From Pseudoalteromonas luteoviolacea B = ATCC 29581 (GTDB taxonomy: Bacteria > Pseudomonadota > Gammaproteobacteria > Enterobacterales > Alteromonadaceae), in assembly GCA_000333235.1 (NCBI GenBank), contig CAPN01000027.1, positions 1-49,872 on the forward strand: 49,872 bases of DNA, written 5' to 3'. Below are positions 1 through 11,531 of this stretch, one piece after another. The stretch's first letter is position 1. Each line of letters starts with the position of its first letter. A program made the position numbers and the translations under genes. The notes beneath the pieces were generated by a model, which worked only from the letters and a program-made list of their open reading frames with translations, was not told where the DNA came from and searched no databases.

Positions 1-57
1 TCAACTGACTCGTTGCATTTCGCTTTGCTGCGTCATCTGCCGTGTCAGTGGGAGCGC

Positions 58-85
58 ATTATAGGGAGCTAAAAAAAATGATCAA
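58..85 (-). promoter_or_regulatory. rRNA-type sigma70 promoter reading off the left edge
   Basis: Read on the minus strand there is a -35 box TTGATC (80-85), a 16-bp spacer and a perfect -10 TATAAT (58-63), followed by a GC-rich discriminator GCGCTCCC. An A/T-tract region resembling an UP element lies upstream (about 86-125). The transcribed part, CTGACACGGCAGATGACGCA and onward to base 1, resembles the leader of 16S rRNA operons in Alteromonadales as I remember it. The layout (strong -10, GC discriminator, A/T tracts) is typical of growth-rate controlled rRNA P1 promoters. The 16S gene itself is outside the window, so its presence is inferred. Confidence 0.7.
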
Positions 86-243
86 GCGTTTTTTTAAAGA
101 AAAACACGAAAAACAGATCGTTCGCTGCATATTTGAGCAAAAACTTCGTTTTTTGCGCGTTTTGTCCAAACATCTCCCCGGATCAAACGCCAAACTGCTA
201 TGCTGTTTATCAGATACTGCGCAAAGAATTAGGTATGTGACTC

Positions 244-765
244 ATGATTAAAAACTATAAAGACAAATTCCCCACATTTCATCCTTCGGTATATATAGAT
301 GACTCAGCCGTTCTTATTGGAGACATTACTATAGGCCAAGATTCCAGTGTTTGGCCCCTGGTTGCAGCGCGAGGTGATGTAAATTATATCAAGATTGGTC
401 AGCGAACAAATATACAAGATGGTTCTGTCTTACATCTAACTCGTAAAAGCAAACAACATCCTGATGGCTTTCCACTGGTGATCGGTGATGATGTTACGGT
501 TGGCCACAAAGTTATGCTCCATGGGTGTGAGCTTAGAAACCGTATTCTTGTTGGGATGGGAGCTATAGTAATGGACGGTGTGGTCGTTGAAGATGATGTA
601 ATCATCGGTGCCGGTTCTCTCGTTCCGCCGAACAAAAGACTGGAATCCGGTTTTTTGTATGTTGGGAGCCCTGTAAAACAAGCTCGCCCACTTAATGAAA
701 GTGAGCGTGCATTCTTAACGGTGTCTGCTCAAAACTACGTTGAATTAAAAAATGATTATCTATAA
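244..765 (+). CDS. yrdA: Gamma-carbonic-anhydrase-like hexapeptide protein (YrdA family)
   Basis: This 173-residue protein has the left-handed beta-helix hexapeptide repeats of the gamma-class carbonic anhydrase family and matches E. coli YrdA closely along its length. Residues VGHKVMLHGCEL in the middle carry the paired histidines that bind zinc at subunit interfaces in this family, and the end (GSPVKQARPLNESERAF) is the usual C-terminal helix. Many family members show little carbonic anhydrase activity, so the reaction is uncertain. It is cytoplasmic and probably a trimer. It lies next to the convergent DUF1488 gene and aroE, the same company as E. coli yrdA-yrdB-aroE, but on the opposite strand. 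The ATG at 244 gives the family length; no strong ribosome-binding site is visible. Confidence 0.88.
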   Translation: MIKNYKDKFPTFHPSVYIDDSAVLIGDITIGQDSSVWPLVAARGDVNYIKIGQRTNIQDGSVLHLTRKSKQHPDGFPLVIGDDVTVGHKVMLHGCELRNRILVGMGAIVMDGVVVEDDVIIGAGSLVPPNKRLESGFLYVGSPVKQARPLNESERAFLTVSAQNYVELKNDYL

Positions 766-792
766 AGGGAAGCAATTAAGCTTCATCTGAAT

Positions 793-1038
793 TTAAGGTA
801 TAAAACTCAGTTCTATTTCTCCTGAGGCAGTAAACAGTTCTGCCTCTAACTTCTCTTCTGCTTGTATCTCATAATCAAAACGATATTTTTCAAAATGAGT
901 CATAGCGTCTTGGTTATTATCAAAAGTACAACCTATAAAGCATGGCACTAGCATTCCCATACTCATTGCGGTAAATACGATACGCTGTTCACTCTCATTG
1001 TACTTCGCATCATCGTTGAACAGAATCGCTTGGTTCAT
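793..1038 (-). CDS. DUF1488 family protein (YrdB-like)
   Basis: A small 81-residue protein beginning [13 protein letters not shown], close to the start of E. coli YrdB (MNQAIQF), a DUF1488 member of unknown function. A longer frame extends upstream, but the ATG at 1038 overlaps the aroE stop as ATGA, which points to translational coupling and decides the start. The order aroE then DUF1488 is conserved in gammaproteobacteria. No catalytic motif, signal peptide or membrane segment is visible. The family assignment is sound; the role is unknown. Confidence 0.82.
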   Translation of the reverse strand: MNQAILFNDDAKYNESEQRIVFTAMSMGMLVPCFIGCTFDNNQDAMTHFEKYRFDYEIQAEEKLEAELFTASGEIELSFIP

Positions 1039-1856
1039 TGCATTCCTCGTATTAGTTGCGTTAAGACGGGTTCCACCTCTGGCATTCGATTGCGCCATAA
1101 AAAGTAGGCTTCTGCAGCTTGCCCCACCAACATCCCTAATCCATCTAATGCGTGAATGGTTATGTTATTTTCTTTTGCTTGTGCAAGAAATGGAGTACCC
1201 GTTTTACTGTAAAACATGTCATAGGCGCACGTTGCTTGTTCAAATACGCATGCATTAATTGGCAATACAGCATTACTAACCGAAGCGGATGATGCATTAA
1301 TAATAATATCGAAATTACCTTTTGGAATGTCGCTAAAACCACTGGCACTTATTTGTCCATAAGCTGAAAAATACTCAGCCATAGCATGTGCCTTTTCCAC
1401 AGTTCGATTCGCGATATGAATTTGGCTAACACCCGATTGTAATAGTGGAAAGATTGCACCTTTTGAGGCGCCTCCTGCTCCGATCAAAAGTACTCTAGCA
1501 CCGTTTAAGTTCACGTTATGCCGAGTTAAATCAGCCACCAGCCCGGCTCCATCGGTATTATCACCCAATAGGCGACCATCCTCTAACCGTTTAATGGTGT
1601 TTACTGCTCCTGCCAATTTTGCTCGCTCGGTTAACATATCGACGAGCTCATGCGCTTGCTCTTTAAAGGGTAAAGTCACATTGATCCCACAACCTCCCGC
1701 ATGAAAAAATGCATTTAAGGTTTTTTCAAATTCATTTTGAGGTGCTAGGATCGCCTCGTATGTGAGCGTGTCACCAAGTTGTTCGGCAAATAATTGGTGA
1801 ATAAGTGGTGACTTTGAATGCTTTATTGGGTTACCAAAAACCGCGTATTTATCCAT
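1035..1856 (-). CDS. aroE: Shikimate 5-dehydrogenase (NADP+)
   Basis: AroE reduces 3-dehydroshikimate to shikimate with NADPH in the chorismate pathway for aromatic amino acids. The 273-residue length is normal. Visible residues are the shikimate-binding serines S14 and S16 (HSKSP), catalytic K65 in NVTLPFKE, N86 in AVNTIKR, D102 in GDNTDG, and the nucleotide-binding loop [11 protein letters not shown] followed by NRT. The C-terminal [11 protein letters not shown] supplies the conserved glutamine. It is the first gene of a two-gene unit with the DUF1488 gene (ATGA overlap) and is divergent from the truncated haemoglobin gene, whose start is only 25 bp away. Confidence 0.96.
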   Translation of the reverse strand: MDKYAVFGNPIKHSKSPLIHQLFAEQLGDTLTYEAILAPQNEFEKTLNAFFHAGGCGINVTLPFKEQAHELVDMLTERAKLAGAVNTIKRLEDGRLLGDNTDGAGLVADLTRHNVNLNGARVLLIGAGGASKGAIFPLLQSGVSQIHIANRTVEKAHAMAEYFSAYGQISASGFSDIPKGNFDIIINASSASVSNAVLPINACVFEQATCAYDMFYSKTGTPFLAQAKENNITIHALDGLGMLVGQAAEAYFLWRNRMPEVEPVLTQLIRGMQ

Positions 1857-1881
1857 GTATCAGGTTACTTTTTGGAAAATC

Positions 1882-2337
1882 ATGAAAAAGTTAATTAAAC
1901 GCATCTTGGGTCAAGATGCAAGCGACAATGTTTCATCTGAGCCTCAAACCCCTTCACCAGAGAAAACCCCTTATGAAATAATGGGTGGAGAAGCTGCCGT
2001 CCGCGCGCTTGCGAATCGCTTTTATGATTTCATGGAAAGTGAGAGTATGGCGAAAGAGTTGCTCGATATGCACCCACAACCACTTGACCGTATACGCGAA
2101 GTGTTTTTTCAATTTTTATCCGGTTGGCTAGGCGGACCCGATTTATTTGTGGAAAAGTATGGTCACCCTCGTCTGCGTATGCGCCATATGCCTTTCTCCA
2201 TCAATCAATCACTTCGAGATCAATGGATGCATTGCATGAATAAAGCCTTAGACATTGAAATAGATAATCCTTTATTACGAGAAGGATTGCGTAATAGCCT
2301 GTCCCAGTTAGCAACACATATGATAAACCAAGACTAA
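1882..2337 (+). CDS. Group II truncated haemoglobin (2/2 globin)
   Basis: The protein has a basic/acidic leader of about 40 residues, then the compact truncated-globin fold beginning PYEIMGGEAAVRALANRFYDFM. The stretch LRMRHMPFSI carries the proximal haem-ligating histidine in the form typical of group II (TrHbO) globins, and QWMHCMNKAL carries the conserved G8 tryptophan. Such proteins bind O2, NO or peroxide and are linked to oxygen or nitrosative-stress handling. I chose ATG 1882 (GGAAAATC just upstream; 151 residues) over an earlier ATG at 1855 that overlaps the aroE start. The neighbour downstream is a chemoreceptor with a c-type haem motif and beyond it hemF, so three haem-related genes sit together. 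Confidence 0.88.
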   Translation: MKKLIKRILGQDASDNVSSEPQTPSPEKTPYEIMGGEAAVRALANRFYDFMESESMAKELLDMHPQPLDRIREVFFQFLSGWLGGPDLFVEKYGHPRLRMRHMPFSINQSLRDQWMHCMNKALDIEIDNPLLREGLRNSLSQLATHMINQD

Positions 2338-2440
2338 AGAACTAGTCACAACCTTTTTTAGCAGCGCGTTATTTGCGCTGCGTCAAACTCTATCTCTATA
2401 AAAGCACGCATAATATCGCTTCTGACTGAGGATATTGAAC

Positions 2441-4045
2441 ATGCGTGTGAAATCAATACAACACAAAATTTACGCTCTACTGGCTATCACTGGTGTGCTC
2501 GTGTTAGTCGCTTCGATAATTTCAAATTCGAATCAACAACAATCATTGGCCCAAGAAACCGTGGAATCGAATATTCGGCTGCTTGCCGACAATTATTTCG
2601 ACTCAATCAATACAATGATGCTAACAGGGACAATGGCAAATCGCGATATTCTCAGTAATAAACTACGAGATCATCCAAACATTCGAGATGCCCACATTAT
2701 TCGCTCTGCTCAAGTCGTCAAGTTATATGGCAAAGGGCATGCGGATCAAAGCGCAACTAGCAATGCAGAGAGACAAGCGCTCAATGGACAAGAAACTCTG
2801 GTTATTGAAGAACAAAATAACGAACGGGTCATGACCTTTTTAAAACCTATGATCGCAATGGAAGATTATAAAGGAACGAACTGTTTGGGATGCCATGCAG
2901 CAAAAGAAGGTGATGTACTAGGGGTAGTTAAAGTCAGTTACTCCCTTGCTGATATTGATAGCACGGTGAACAAAAACACGCTTATCAGCAGCGGGCTACT
3001 GTTTACCATTTTCCTAATTACTTTTGTTGTACTTGGAATCGTCTTTCGTCGCCTGTTTATTATACGTCTAAAAACACTAGGCCGAACAATGCGACTTGCA
3101 ACACAAAATCAAGATCTTAGCTTGCGTATCAATGATCCTGTCGATGATGAATTAGGTCGTTTGGCCGAAAATTTTAATAAAATGATGACCGGATTTACGC
3201 AAAGTATCGCAAAAGTTTCACAATCCTCTCATATTCTTATTGGTAGCGCAGAGAAAATCTTTAACTCCGCCGATGAGACAGAAAAAGCAATATTAGAGCA
3301 AAAACAAGGCACCGATTCCGTTGCAGCCGCAATTAATGAACTCGAAAGTTCATCAGCTGAAGTGAAAAATACCACTCACTTTGCTTCTGAAAAATCCGAC
3401 AGCAGTAATCACCTTGCTGAAGATAGCATGGCGGTTGCCCATACGACTGAGCAAAGCATCAACCAACTAGCAAAAGACGTACGCGATGCCGCAACACAAG
3501 TCAGCCAATTACAAGCACAAACGCTCGAAGTGGGCAAAGTGCTCGAAGTGATCAGCAGTATTGCGGAGCAAACCAACTTACTTGCCCTTAATGCGGCTAT
3601 CGAAGCTGCGCGTGCAGGCGAAGCTGGCCGTGGTTTTGCGGTGGTAGCAGATGAAGTTAGAACACTGGCAACGCGCACACATGACTCAACAGACGAAATT
3701 AGACGCACCATCGACAAACTGCAAAGCGAGGCTACACACACCGTCCAAGCAATGAATGCTTCTTGCGCTGAAGCCGATGAGCGAGCCTTGCAAGTGAAAC
3801 AAGTGGCACAAGCATTAAAAGATATTTCGACCCAAATGCATGATATCAATGAACTTAACGTACAAATAGCCGATGCCACAGAACAACAGAATTTAGCCGC
3901 AGAAGAAATCAATCGCAGTGTTGTGGCCATTAGAGACAACGCAGAGCGCTCACTTCTAGATGCTCATGGCAGTAAGCAGATCAGTGAAGAGCTATTGCAG
4001 TTAGCAAGAGAGCTCGACAGCCAAGTGCGCTTATTTAAGTTGTGA
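2441..4045 (+). CDS. Methyl-accepting chemotaxis protein with periplasmic CXXCH haem motif
   Basis: A 534-residue chemoreceptor. TM1 lies at about residues 9-27 and TM2 near 180-205, with a periplasmic sensor domain between them. That domain contains CLGCH (C148, C151, H152), a c-type haem attachment motif, within [22 protein letters not shown] linker follows TM2, then the signalling hairpin with the conserved tip [19 protein letters not shown] and the ADEVRTLA stretch that contacts CheA/CheW. No C-terminal CheR-docking pentapeptide is seen. An in-frame TTG at 2435 exists, but GAGG at 2428-2431 is correctly spaced only for ATG 2441. The motif suggests redox, O2 or NO sensing (inference). A strong bidirectional terminator follows. 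Confidence 0.92.
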   Translation: MRVKSIQHKIYALLAITGVLVLVASIISNSNQQQSLAQETVESNIRLLADNYFDSINTMMLTGTMANRDILSNKLRDHPNIRDAHIIRSAQVVKLYGKGHADQSATSNAERQALNGQETLVIEEQNNERVMTFLKPMIAMEDYKGTNCLGCHAAKEGDVLGVVKVSYSLADIDSTVNKNTLISSGLLFTIFLITFVVLGIVFRRLFIIRLKTLGRTMRLATQNQDLSLRINDPVDDELGRLAENFNKMMTGFTQSIAKVSQSSHILIGSAEKIFNSADETEKAILEQKQGTDSVAAAINELESSSAEVKNTTHFASEKSDSSNHLAEDSMAVAHTTEQSINQLAKDVRDAATQVSQLQAQTLEVGKVLEVISSIAEQTNLLALNAAIEAARAGEAGRGFAVVADEVRTLATRTHDSTDEIRRTIDKLQSEATHTVQAMNASCAEADERALQVKQVAQALKDISTQMHDINELNVQIADATEQQNLAAEEINRSVVAIRDNAERSLLDAHGSKQISEELLQLARELDSQVRLFKL

Positions 4046-4058
4046 TGCTATCTGCTTA

Positions 4059-4094
4059 ACGTAAAAAGAGAAGGTAAGCCTTCTCTTTTTACGT
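4059..4094. terminator. Bidirectional terminator between the chemoreceptor gene and hemF
   Basis: A perfect inverted repeat with 16-bp arms (4059-4074 and 4079-4094) around a TAAG loop. The arms contain AAAAA and TTTTT runs, so the hairpin ends in a U-tract on either strand. It lies between two convergent genes. Confidence 0.85.
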
Positions 4095-4108
4095 ATTGAA
4101 TATGCTGT

Positions 4109-5035
<927 letters not shown>

Positions 5036-5085
5036 CTATGACACTACTTAACGCATCAATGAGTTGTCCTAGATTGGCCGAATTG

Positions 5086-5220
5086 TATACCCAAATACCT
5101 AATGAGCAACTGAGCATACGTGCAATCTTATCAGAAAAATGCTGCTTCACCCTACCCGGCGTGCAATCTGCAGCTTACTTACTTGAAAACACTCGTTGAC
5201 TCCATAGCAACTTGGGTATA
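5086..5220. repeat. 135-bp element with TATACCCAA terminal inverted repeats
   Basis: The left end TATACCCAA (5086-5094) is the exact reverse complement of the right end TTGGGTATA (5212-5220). Inside is a 10-bp direct repeat CGTGCAATCT (5119-5128 and 5160-5169). There is no coding capacity and no clear target duplication. The same end sequence bounds a shorter palindrome at 12919-12974 and occurs once at 49241. It resembles dispersed intergenic palindromes I recall in Alteromonadales and Vibrio. Whether it is mobile (MITE-like) or only a hairpin repeat cannot be told from one window. Confidence 0.55.
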
Positions 5221-5225
5221 ATCAT

Positions 5226-5792
5226 TCATGAATCGCTGCTTTGTTTATGTTGGCAATTTTTTTGCGCACACAATAAGACTCGTTTACCACCGCGCTTTTT
5301 CTCCACTAGCAACCCAAATCCACATGCGGAGCAGGTTCCTTCGATAGGCAGATCATTCACTACAAACTTACAGTTTGGATATTGGTCACACGAATAGAAC
5401 GTTTTGCCATATTTATTTTGCCGCTTGATTAAACGACCTTTCTTGCATTTTGGGCACGTTGGTAATAGAACGTTATCATCCGATTTTTCTGACACGATAT
5501 AATGACAAGCAGGAAATCCTGAGCAACCAATAAACATACCATAACGCCCATTTCTCACAACCAGGAACGACTGGCATTGGGGGCATAAGCTTTCAAGCGT
5601 TTTTATTACATGCCCATCATGATGATGCAAAGGGCGGAGATAATCGCATGTAGGGTAGCTAGCACACCCAAGAAATGCACCATTTTTGCCATGTTTGATC
5701 ACTAATTCAGAACCACAACTTGGGCAAACTTCATATTCTTTTTCAAGCGCATGATTACTAGCGTTAAACAGGTCGTGGTCTATTTTCGTCAT
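5226..5792 (-). CDS. Topoisomerase I C-terminal zinc-ribbon protein (YrdD type)
   Basis: A 188-residue protein built almost wholly of four zinc ribbons of the bacterial topoisomerase I C-terminal type: CPSCG with GAFLGCASYPTCDY, CPQCQ with GMFIGCSGFPACHY, CPKCKKG with GKTFYSCDQYPNCKF, and CSACG with CAQKNC. There is no topoisomerase catalytic core, so it is a stand-alone ribbon protein like E. coli YrdD, presumably a nucleic-acid binder; its role is unknown. It follows smg in the same direction with a 108-bp gap. The next gene in this conserved string is normally tsaC, which is missing here. Confidence 0.88.
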   Translation of the reverse strand: MTKIDHDLFNASNHALEKEYEVCPSCGSELVIKHGKNGAFLGCASYPTCDYLRPLHHHDGHVIKTLESLCPQCQSFLVVRNGRYGMFIGCSGFPACHYIVSEKSDDNVLLPTCPKCKKGRLIKRQNKYGKTFYSCDQYPNCKFVVNDLPIEGTCSACGFGLLVEKKRGGKRVLLCAQKNCQHKQSSDS

Positions 5793-5900
5793 TAGGATTC
5801 AAAGGGAGAGAAAAAAGTGCGCCTACTATAGCGCCAATCAATAGCGGGTCAAGAAGCAATGACCCGCACAAGCGTATAAAAAGTATCAGCAACAGAGCAT

Positions 5901-6377
5901 TTAATGTAAGACACCATTGGCTTCTTCAAAAATGAGATCTTCCATTTGTGCGAATGCCTGTTCTTTACCGGGCACATTAAAGAGCACCATTAAAATTACC
6001 CATTTTAAATCATCAAGCAAAATCATAGGTTTTTCTAACGCAAAAACACGATCGATGACCATTTCTCGTGTACTACTGTCAATGACACCGATGCGCTCAA
6101 CAAACATCAAAAAGCTACGACACTCAATGTCAAGAATTGCACATTCTTCAGGACTGTAAATACGTATAGATTGATCGGCACGTGCGTTTAAATAGGGCAC
6201 TTCATCACTGTGCTGTAAATCAGCTAGTTGCTCGAGCCAATTTAACGCTTTATAAATTTCATCGTGGTTAAAGCCTGCACGCTCTAACTCTTTTGTGAGT
6301 TCGTTTTGCTCTACATATACTTCGGATTCGTTATGAATGTAGTTTTCAAACAAATACATTAAGATATCAAACATCAT
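5901..6377 (-). CDS. smg: Smg family protein (DUF494)
   Basis: A 158-residue acidic protein beginning [17 protein letters not shown], very like E. coli Smg (MFDVLMYLFETYIH). It is a small soluble alpha-helical protein found next to dprA across gammaproteobacteria; its function is not established. The first ATG (6377) overlaps the dprA stop by one base (TAATG), and a second ATG at 6374 matches the E. coli start, so either may be used. The overlap indicates co-transcription and translational coupling with dprA. Confidence 0.9.
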   Translation of the reverse strand: MMFDILMYLFENYIHNESEVYVEQNELTKELERAGFNHDEIYKALNWLEQLADLQHSDEVPYLNARADQSIRIYSPEECAILDIECRSFLMFVERIGVIDSSTREMVIDRVFALEKPMILLDDLKWVILMVLFNVPGKEQAFAQMEDLIFEEANGVLH

Positions 6378-7450
6378 TACCCCCTAGCGACTTTCACGTA
6401 GCCGTCCATGACTTTGGCGACTTTATCTTCAAGCTCTAAATCCAACAAACGGGCGGTTAGCGCATCTATTGGCCACTGGGTTCTCAGTTGCAATGTGTCT
6501 AAACTGACTACATCGAAACCGATATTGTTTAATACGGGGCAAACCTCCGCATTGATCTCATCTGCCTCTTTCTTAATATATAGCTGATTTTTTGAAAAAA
6601 GCGCGAATTCACTTAGAATATCTTCATCACACTCAACAAGTTTTGCGCCTTGTTTAATTAATAGATGACATCCTTTTGCCATGGGATTTCGCACCGAACT
6701 TGGTACAGCAAAGACTTCTCGATTTTGCTCTAACGCATACTTTGCGGTGATCAGTGAACCACTTTTAATCTCTGCTTCAACCACTAGTGTACCGAGTGAT
6801 AATCCCGAAACAATTCTATTTCGCCTAGGAAAATGCTCAGGCTTTGCTTTAGTACTTGGTAAAAACTCACTCACAATTAGCCCCCTTTCTACGATTTTGT
6901 CATAGAGGAATCGATTGCGTTTCGGATAGATTTCATCTACGCCAGTACCTAGCACCGCAACTGTTCCTTGTTCTGCATTTAAGGCGCCTTCATGTGCACA
7001 TGCATCAATCCCAAGCGCCATCCCTGACGTAATAACCAGTCCCGATTGTGCGCATTGCGCACTTAACTCATAAGCAATGCGCTTGCCATCCAACGTGGGA
7101 TTGCGCGTCCCAACAATAGCTAACTGAGGCGCATTCAATAAATTAGCATTACCACGATAATACAAAACTAAAGGCGGGCTCGAGATTTCTCGAAGTTGGC
7201 GAGGATAATCAGGATCAAACAACCCCACCCAATCAATCTTTAAATGAGCAAGGCGTTCAATGGTTCGTTGAATTTTTTGTTCAGGTATCGAATCAAAATA
7301 GTGACGTTGGGCATCCGTTAGACAGGTAAAATCAAATCGTAGCGCAAAGATATCATCCAAGCTATAACGTTGTTGTAGCTCACACAGCGCTCTTGCGCCA
7401 AAGCCCGGACAAAACGAAAAGACAAGATAGTGTGATAATAAGAAATTCAC
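6377..7450 (-). CDS. dprA: DNA-processing protein DprA (Smf)
   Basis: DprA binds incoming single-stranded DNA during natural transformation and loads RecA onto it. The 357-residue protein has the central Rossmann-like domain with [17 protein letters not shown], the [18 protein letters not shown] block, [15 protein letters not shown], and [12 protein letters not shown] with [12 protein letters not shown]. The C-terminal part ([27 protein letters not shown]) fits the winged-helix domain. It starts 30 bp after the LysM gene and is coupled to smg by a one-base overlap, so LysM-dprA-smg look like one transcript. Its presence is compatible with, but does not prove, natural competence. Confidence 0.95.
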   Translation of the reverse strand: MNFLLSHYLVFSFCPGFGARALCELQQRYSLDDIFALRFDFTCLTDAQRHYFDSIPEQKIQRTIERLAHLKIDWVGLFDPDYPRQLREISSPPLVLYYRGNANLLNAPQLAIVGTRNPTLDGKRIAYELSAQCAQSGLVITSGMALGIDACAHEGALNAEQGTVAVLGTGVDEIYPKRNRFLYDKIVERGLIVSEFLPSTKAKPEHFPRRNRIVSGLSLGTLVVEAEIKSGSLITAKYALEQNREVFAVPSSVRNPMAKGCHLLIKQGAKLVECDEDILSEFALFSKNQLYIKKEADEINAEVCPVLNNIGFDVVSLDTLQLRTQWPIDALTARLLDLELEDKVAKVMDGYVKVARG

Positions 7451-7480
7451 CAGGCTCTCTCCTTAGAGCGGATAAAATCT

Positions 7481-8611
7481 CTAGTTTGGCAAACCCTCAA
7501 CGAAATCGCCAACTCGAAGCGGCTCTTTAGTTTTAGTGACTAATGCGTAACTGACATTATCGAACACTTTAAACACCATTAATTCACCTACAGGCTCCTT
7601 TGGCATAGTCCAAACTGTCGACTCCTCGGTGTTTTCATCTCCGAAAAATTCAGAAGACGCCTTTATAAATTTTTCTAAACTATTCGCATCTTCTACGTAA
7701 CGTGGCCCTCGCTGGCCTTCTATCACCGTAGGCGACTGACGTTTAATGGTAAGGATATTACCTTCAGTTAACTGCTCAGATTTACCTACATTTAAGATCA
7801 CAACAGACATAGTACTAAACTCACGTAGCTGATTGTTGGTCGCTATAATCTGACCTTCGACCACAGCTTTTGGTTTAGTCATCTTAAATTGGGCACTGTA
7901 TTGAGCTTGCTGATGCAGCGGAAAAATACGATCACCAGAGCGAATTTCTTGCTTCACTTCCTCGACAAAAATAGATCCAGGCTCACCTTTCGCTAAATCG
8001 CCTTTTCGCATCCCTCGAGCAGTCGCAACCAATCGAAGACTTTCAGCAATGACTTTACCACTCGTTAATTCTTGGTAAGCATCCCCATGACGATATACGC
8101 CGTACAGTGCATTGGGTGTCACTTCGCCCTTGATATAGAGCGTTTGTCCTTTGGTGTTCATTTTTACGTTACGATTCGATCCTAAAACAAGTGGCATCGT
8201 CTCTATTTCTTCACGTTCTACAGCAAGTTCGTATTTTAAATATTGTTCAATAGCATGAAGTGGCAATGTAGGAATGGCTACTTGATGCTTGTCGATAACA
8301 CGCACACTAGGGGAGAGTTTCTTTACGCCTTTCACAAGCTGCAATTGCGGTTGACCATCAGCACCATAAACCAGAGCAAGCACATCGCCCGGGTAAATTA
8401 AATCTGGGTTATCAATTTGTGGATTCCAACCCCATAATTTTGGCCAGAGCCATGGGCTAGATAAATATAAACTCGAGATGTCCCATAAAGTATCGCCTTT
8501 TTTCACCACATACTGGGCAGGTGCATCCGCTTTAATTTGCAGCGATGGTTGTGCTGCGACCGAAAAGACCATACACAAACTTAACATCATTCCTGAAAAT
8601 GGGCGTTTCAT
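7481..8611 (-). CDS. LysM-domain exported protein
   Basis: A 376-residue protein with a Sec signal peptide (MKRPFSGMMLSLCMVFSVAAQ) and one LysM peptidoglycan-binding domain near residues 33-82 (YVVKKGDTLWDIS ... NPDLIYPGDVLAL). The remaining 290 residues hold a domain conserved in gammaproteobacterial homologues beside dprA, with no recognised enzyme motif. It is probably periplasmic and bound to the cell wall. It is divergent from def, from which it is separated by a 117-bp spacer that should hold both promoters. The role is unknown. Confidence 0.88.
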   Translation of the reverse strand: MKRPFSGMMLSLCMVFSVAAQPSLQIKADAPAQYVVKKGDTLWDISSLYLSSPWLWPKLWGWNPQIDNPDLIYPGDVLALVYGADGQPQLQLVKGVKKLSPSVRVIDKHQVAIPTLPLHAIEQYLKYELAVEREEIETMPLVLGSNRNVKMNTKGQTLYIKGEVTPNALYGVYRHGDAYQELTSGKVIAESLRLVATARGMRKGDLAKGEPGSIFVEEVKQEIRSGDRIFPLHQQAQYSAQFKMTKPKAVVEGQIIATNNQLREFSTMSVVILNVGKSEQLTEGNILTIKRQSPTVIEGQRGPRYVEDANSLEKFIKASSEFFGDENTEESTVWTMPKEPVGELMVFKVFDNVSYALVTKTKEPLRVGDFVEGLPN

Positions 8612-8728
8612 CGGGGCTTCCTTGAGTTATTTTTCGATATTATCGACCAAAACCTGTTAAAGGTGAATCTGAATGGCTAAAATAAACACATACAATACCC
8701 TATTTTTAGTTAAAACGAAAAGGTTACT

Positions 8729-9238
8729 ATGGCAAGGTTAGAAGTACTTAGATTTCCAGATGAGCGCCTACGCACTGTGGCAGAGCCTGTTGCAGAAGTG
8801 AATGATGAAGTTCGTCAAATCGTCCAAGACATGTTTGAGACTATGTACGACGAGAACGGCATTGGACTTGCTGCAACGCAAGTAAATATACATCAGCGCA
8901 TTGTGGTGATTGACGTATCAGAAGACCGCGATGAACCTCGTGTATTAATCAATCCCGAAATCATTGAAAAAGCAGGCTGTACTATTAGCGAAGAAGGTTG
9001 TTTATCGGTTCCGTCTTCTTACGCAAAAGTCGACCGCGCTGAGACCGTAACAGTAAGGGCACTCAACGAAAAAGGCGAGAGCTATACCTTTGACGCTGAG
9101 GGTTTACTCGCCGTATGCGTTCAACATGAGCTGGATCATTTGATGGGTAAACTGTTCATTGATTACCTTTCGCCGCTAAAGCGTCAACGCATTCGTAAAA
9201 AGCTCGAAAAAGAAGCTAAGCTGGCTGCGCGCGCTTAA
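8729..9238 (+). CDS. def: Peptide deformylase
   Basis: Def removes the N-formyl group from nascent proteins using a bound metal (Fe2+ in vivo). All three hallmark motifs are present: [16 protein letters not shown] with metal ligand C91, and QHELDHL with ligands H133 and H137 around the catalytic glutamate. Length is 169 residues, as usual. It heads the def-fmt-rsmB-trkA operon, pairing the enzyme that formylates initiator tRNA with the one that later removes the formyl group. Confidence 0.97.
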   Translation: MARLEVLRFPDERLRTVAEPVAEVNDEVRQIVQDMFETMYDENGIGLAATQVNIHQRIVVIDVSEDRDEPRVLINPEIIEKAGCTISEEGCLSVPSSYAKVDRAETVTVRALNEKGESYTFDAEGLLAVCVQHELDHLMGKLFIDYLSPLKRQRIRKKLEKEAKLAARA

Positions 9239-9297
9239 GACGCGCAGCAAAGCACCAAAAATAGCACTAACACAATCCAACGCAATTGGGAAAGAAT

Positions 9298-10245
9298 GTG
9301 ACCACTCCTTTACGTATAGTCTTCGCCGGCACACCCGACTTTGCTGCGCGACACTTAGACGCACTCATCAACTCACACCACGATGTTATTGCGGTTTATT
9401 CACAGCCTGATCGTCCGGCAGGTCGTGGCAAGAAGCTCAAAGCCAGCGAGGTAAAAACACGTGCGCTTGAGCACGCTATTCCAGTCTATCAGCCAGAAAA
9501 CTTTAAAAGCCAAGAAGCAAAAGACGAGCTGGCGGCATTGAATGCAGACATTATGGTGGTCGTTGCATACGGCTTACTTTTGCCAGAAGCTGTGCTTAAT
9601 ATACCGAAACACGGGTGTTTAAATGTCCATGGCTCTATTTTACCACGTTGGCGAGGCGCTGCGCCTATTCAACGCGCTATCTGGGCGGGCGATGCCGAAA
9701 CCGGTGTGACTATTATGCAAATGGACATCGGCCTTGATACCGGTGACATGCTTCATATCGCAACTTGTCCGATTGAAGCAAGCGACACTTCAGCCACTTT
9801 ATATGAAAAATTGGCTCAATGTGGGCCAACGGCGTTGCTAGATACGCTTGAATTGGTTGCAACAGGAAACGCAAACCCGATTAAACAAGATGACAGTTTA
9901 GCCAATTATGCGAAGAAGCTTTCGAAAGACGAAGCGCTGCTTGATTGGGCGTTAAGCGCCGTACAACTCGAACGCAACATTCGAGCATTCAATCCGTGGC
10001 CTATCGCTCATACGCAATTCCAAGGTAATGCAATTAAAGTATGGCAAGCAAGTGTCGTGGTTGGAAATGGTGAACCCGGTACGATTTTACAAGCAGATAA
10101 AAATGGCATTGTAATAGCCACGGCCAATCAAGCACTTTGTATCACTCAGTTACAACCTGAAGGTAAGAAACCAATGTCTGCACAAGATTTTCTGAATGGC
10201 CGAGCCGATTGGGTAAGCGCAGGATCAAAGGCAGGTGAAGCATGA
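9298..10245 (+). CDS. fmt: Methionyl-tRNA formyltransferase
   Basis: Fmt transfers a formyl group from 10-formyl-tetrahydrofolate to Met-tRNA(fMet). The N-terminal domain carries [13 protein letters not shown], the catalytic [20 protein letters not shown] block and [13 protein letters not shown]; the C-terminal tRNA-binding domain starts near residue 205. I place the start at GTG 9298, six bases after GGGA (9288-9291), giving 315 residues; an in-frame TTG at 9286 would add four residues but overlaps that ribosome-binding site. The stop overlaps the rsmB start (ATGA). Confidence 0.95.
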   Translation: MTTPLRIVFAGTPDFAARHLDALINSHHDVIAVYSQPDRPAGRGKKLKASEVKTRALEHAIPVYQPENFKSQEAKDELAALNADIMVVVAYGLLLPEAVLNIPKHGCLNVHGSILPRWRGAAPIQRAIWAGDAETGVTIMQMDIGLDTGDMLHIATCPIEASDTSATLYEKLAQCGPTALLDTLELVATGNANPIKQDDSLANYAKKLSKDEALLDWALSAVQLERNIRAFNPWPIAHTQFQGNAIKVWQASVVVGNGEPGTILQADKNGIVIATANQALCITQLQPEGKKPMSAQDFLNGRADWVSAGSKAGEA

Positions 10246-11528
10246 GCAACGTACGCGCAGTCGCGGCTCAGACGTTATTCCAAGTTGTTGACAAAGGTGC
10301 TTCATTATCAGCCCAATTACCCAATGCCATTAAGCAAGTTTCGCCAAAAGACAAAGCGCTCTTACAATCCATGTGTTATGGCGTTTTGCGCTATTTACCA
10401 AGCCTTGAAAACTACTGCCAAACCCTTTTAGAGCAACCGTTAAAAGGCAAAAATCGCGTTTTTCAATTTCTCTTATATGTCGGTATTTACCAACTACAAC
10501 ATATGCGAATTCCTGCGCATGCTGCTGTTGCAGAAACCGTAAATGCACTTAGTGAAATGCGTGCGCCTGGATTAAAAGGGCTGATAAATGCAATTTTACG
10601 TAATTTCCAACGCCAACAAGCCTCACTGGAAGAAAAGGCCAATGCAATACCAGTTTGTCGCTACAACCACCCTTCTTGGTTTTTAAAAGCGATTGAAACG
10701 GGTTACCCGCAGCAATGGGAAAGTATTTTAGCTGCCAACCAAACACAAGCACCAATGTGGCTGCGCGTAAATCAAAGGCATCATACTGTTGAACAATACA
10801 GTAAATTGCTCAATGCCGAAGGAATTACACACCAATTAGAACCACGTTTTAAAGATGGTATTCTACTGGCCAATGCCGTTGATGTAGATAAATTACCTGG
10901 CTTTGCGGAAGGAGCGAGTTCTGTGCAAGATGCTGCAGCACAATTAGCCGCTCAGTTACTTGAACCACAGCACAATGAACGTATTCTTGATGCGTGTGCG
11001 GCACCTGGTGGTAAAACCTGTCACCTTTTAGAGCTGGCTGACTGTGATGTCACTGCACTTGATTTTGACCCGACACGCTTAACTCGCGTTGAAGAAAACC
11101 TTTCGCGACTCGGCTTATCGGCCAAGGTGATCCAAGGTGACGCAAGCCAACCAGAGCAATGGTGGGATCAACAACAATTTGACCGCATATTACTCGACGT
11201 GCCATGTTCTGCTACCGGTGTAATTCGTCGCCACCCAGATATTAAATGGTTACGTCGTGCATCGGATATTGAAGAGCTGGCCCTATTGCAAGCAAAGATC
11301 CTGCGGAATATCTGGCCATTATTAAAACCTGGTGGCACACTCATTTATGCGACGTGCTCGGTATTACCACAAGAGAATCACGTTCAAATTCAACGTTTCT
11401 TAACTGAATTTGAGGATGCGCAACTTAGTTTACTGCATGAACACGACTCCTACGAAAAGCCAGGTTTGCAGCTATTGCCGGGTTTAACTGATGGGTTTTA
11501 TTACGCCAAACTAATAAAGAAAAATTAA
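10242..11528 (+). CDS. rsmB: 16S rRNA m5C967 methyltransferase
   Basis: RsmB (Sun/Fmu) methylates C967 of 16S rRNA with S-adenosylmethionine. The 428-residue protein has an N-terminal NusB-like RNA-binding domain (about 1-140) and a C-terminal methyltransferase domain: SAM loop [16 protein letters not shown], then [18 protein letters not shown] with C322 and [11 protein letters not shown] with C372, the two cysteines of the NOL1/NOP2/Sun family. It overlaps fmt by four bases and is followed after three bases by trkA, so it sits inside one operon. Confidence 0.96.
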   Translation: MSNVRAVAAQTLFQVVDKGASLSAQLPNAIKQVSPKDKALLQSMCYGVLRYLPSLENYCQTLLEQPLKGKNRVFQFLLYVGIYQLQHMRIPAHAAVAETVNALSEMRAPGLKGLINAILRNFQRQQASLEEKANAIPVCRYNHPSWFLKAIETGYPQQWESILAANQTQAPMWLRVNQRHHTVEQYSKLLNAEGITHQLEPRFKDGILLANAVDVDKLPGFAEGASSVQDAAAQLAAQLLEPQHNERILDACAAPGGKTCHLLELADCDVTALDFDPTRLTRVEENLSRLGLSAKVIQGDASQPEQWWDQQQFDRILLDVPCSATGVIRRHPDIKWLRRASDIEELALLQAKILRNIWPLLKPGGTLIYATCSVLPQENHVQIQRFLTEFEDAQLSLLHEHDSYEKPGLQLLPGLTDGFYYAKLIKKN

Positions 11529-11531
11529 AAT

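Noticed and set aside
42..251. 69-codon frame at the left edge
   Set aside because: It runs antisense across the rRNA-type promoter and its A/T tracts and has no coding signature.
3409..3939. 176-codon minus-strand frame inside the chemoreceptor
   Set aside because: It lies antisense to the conserved signalling domain and reflects codon bias of that gene; no supporting motif.
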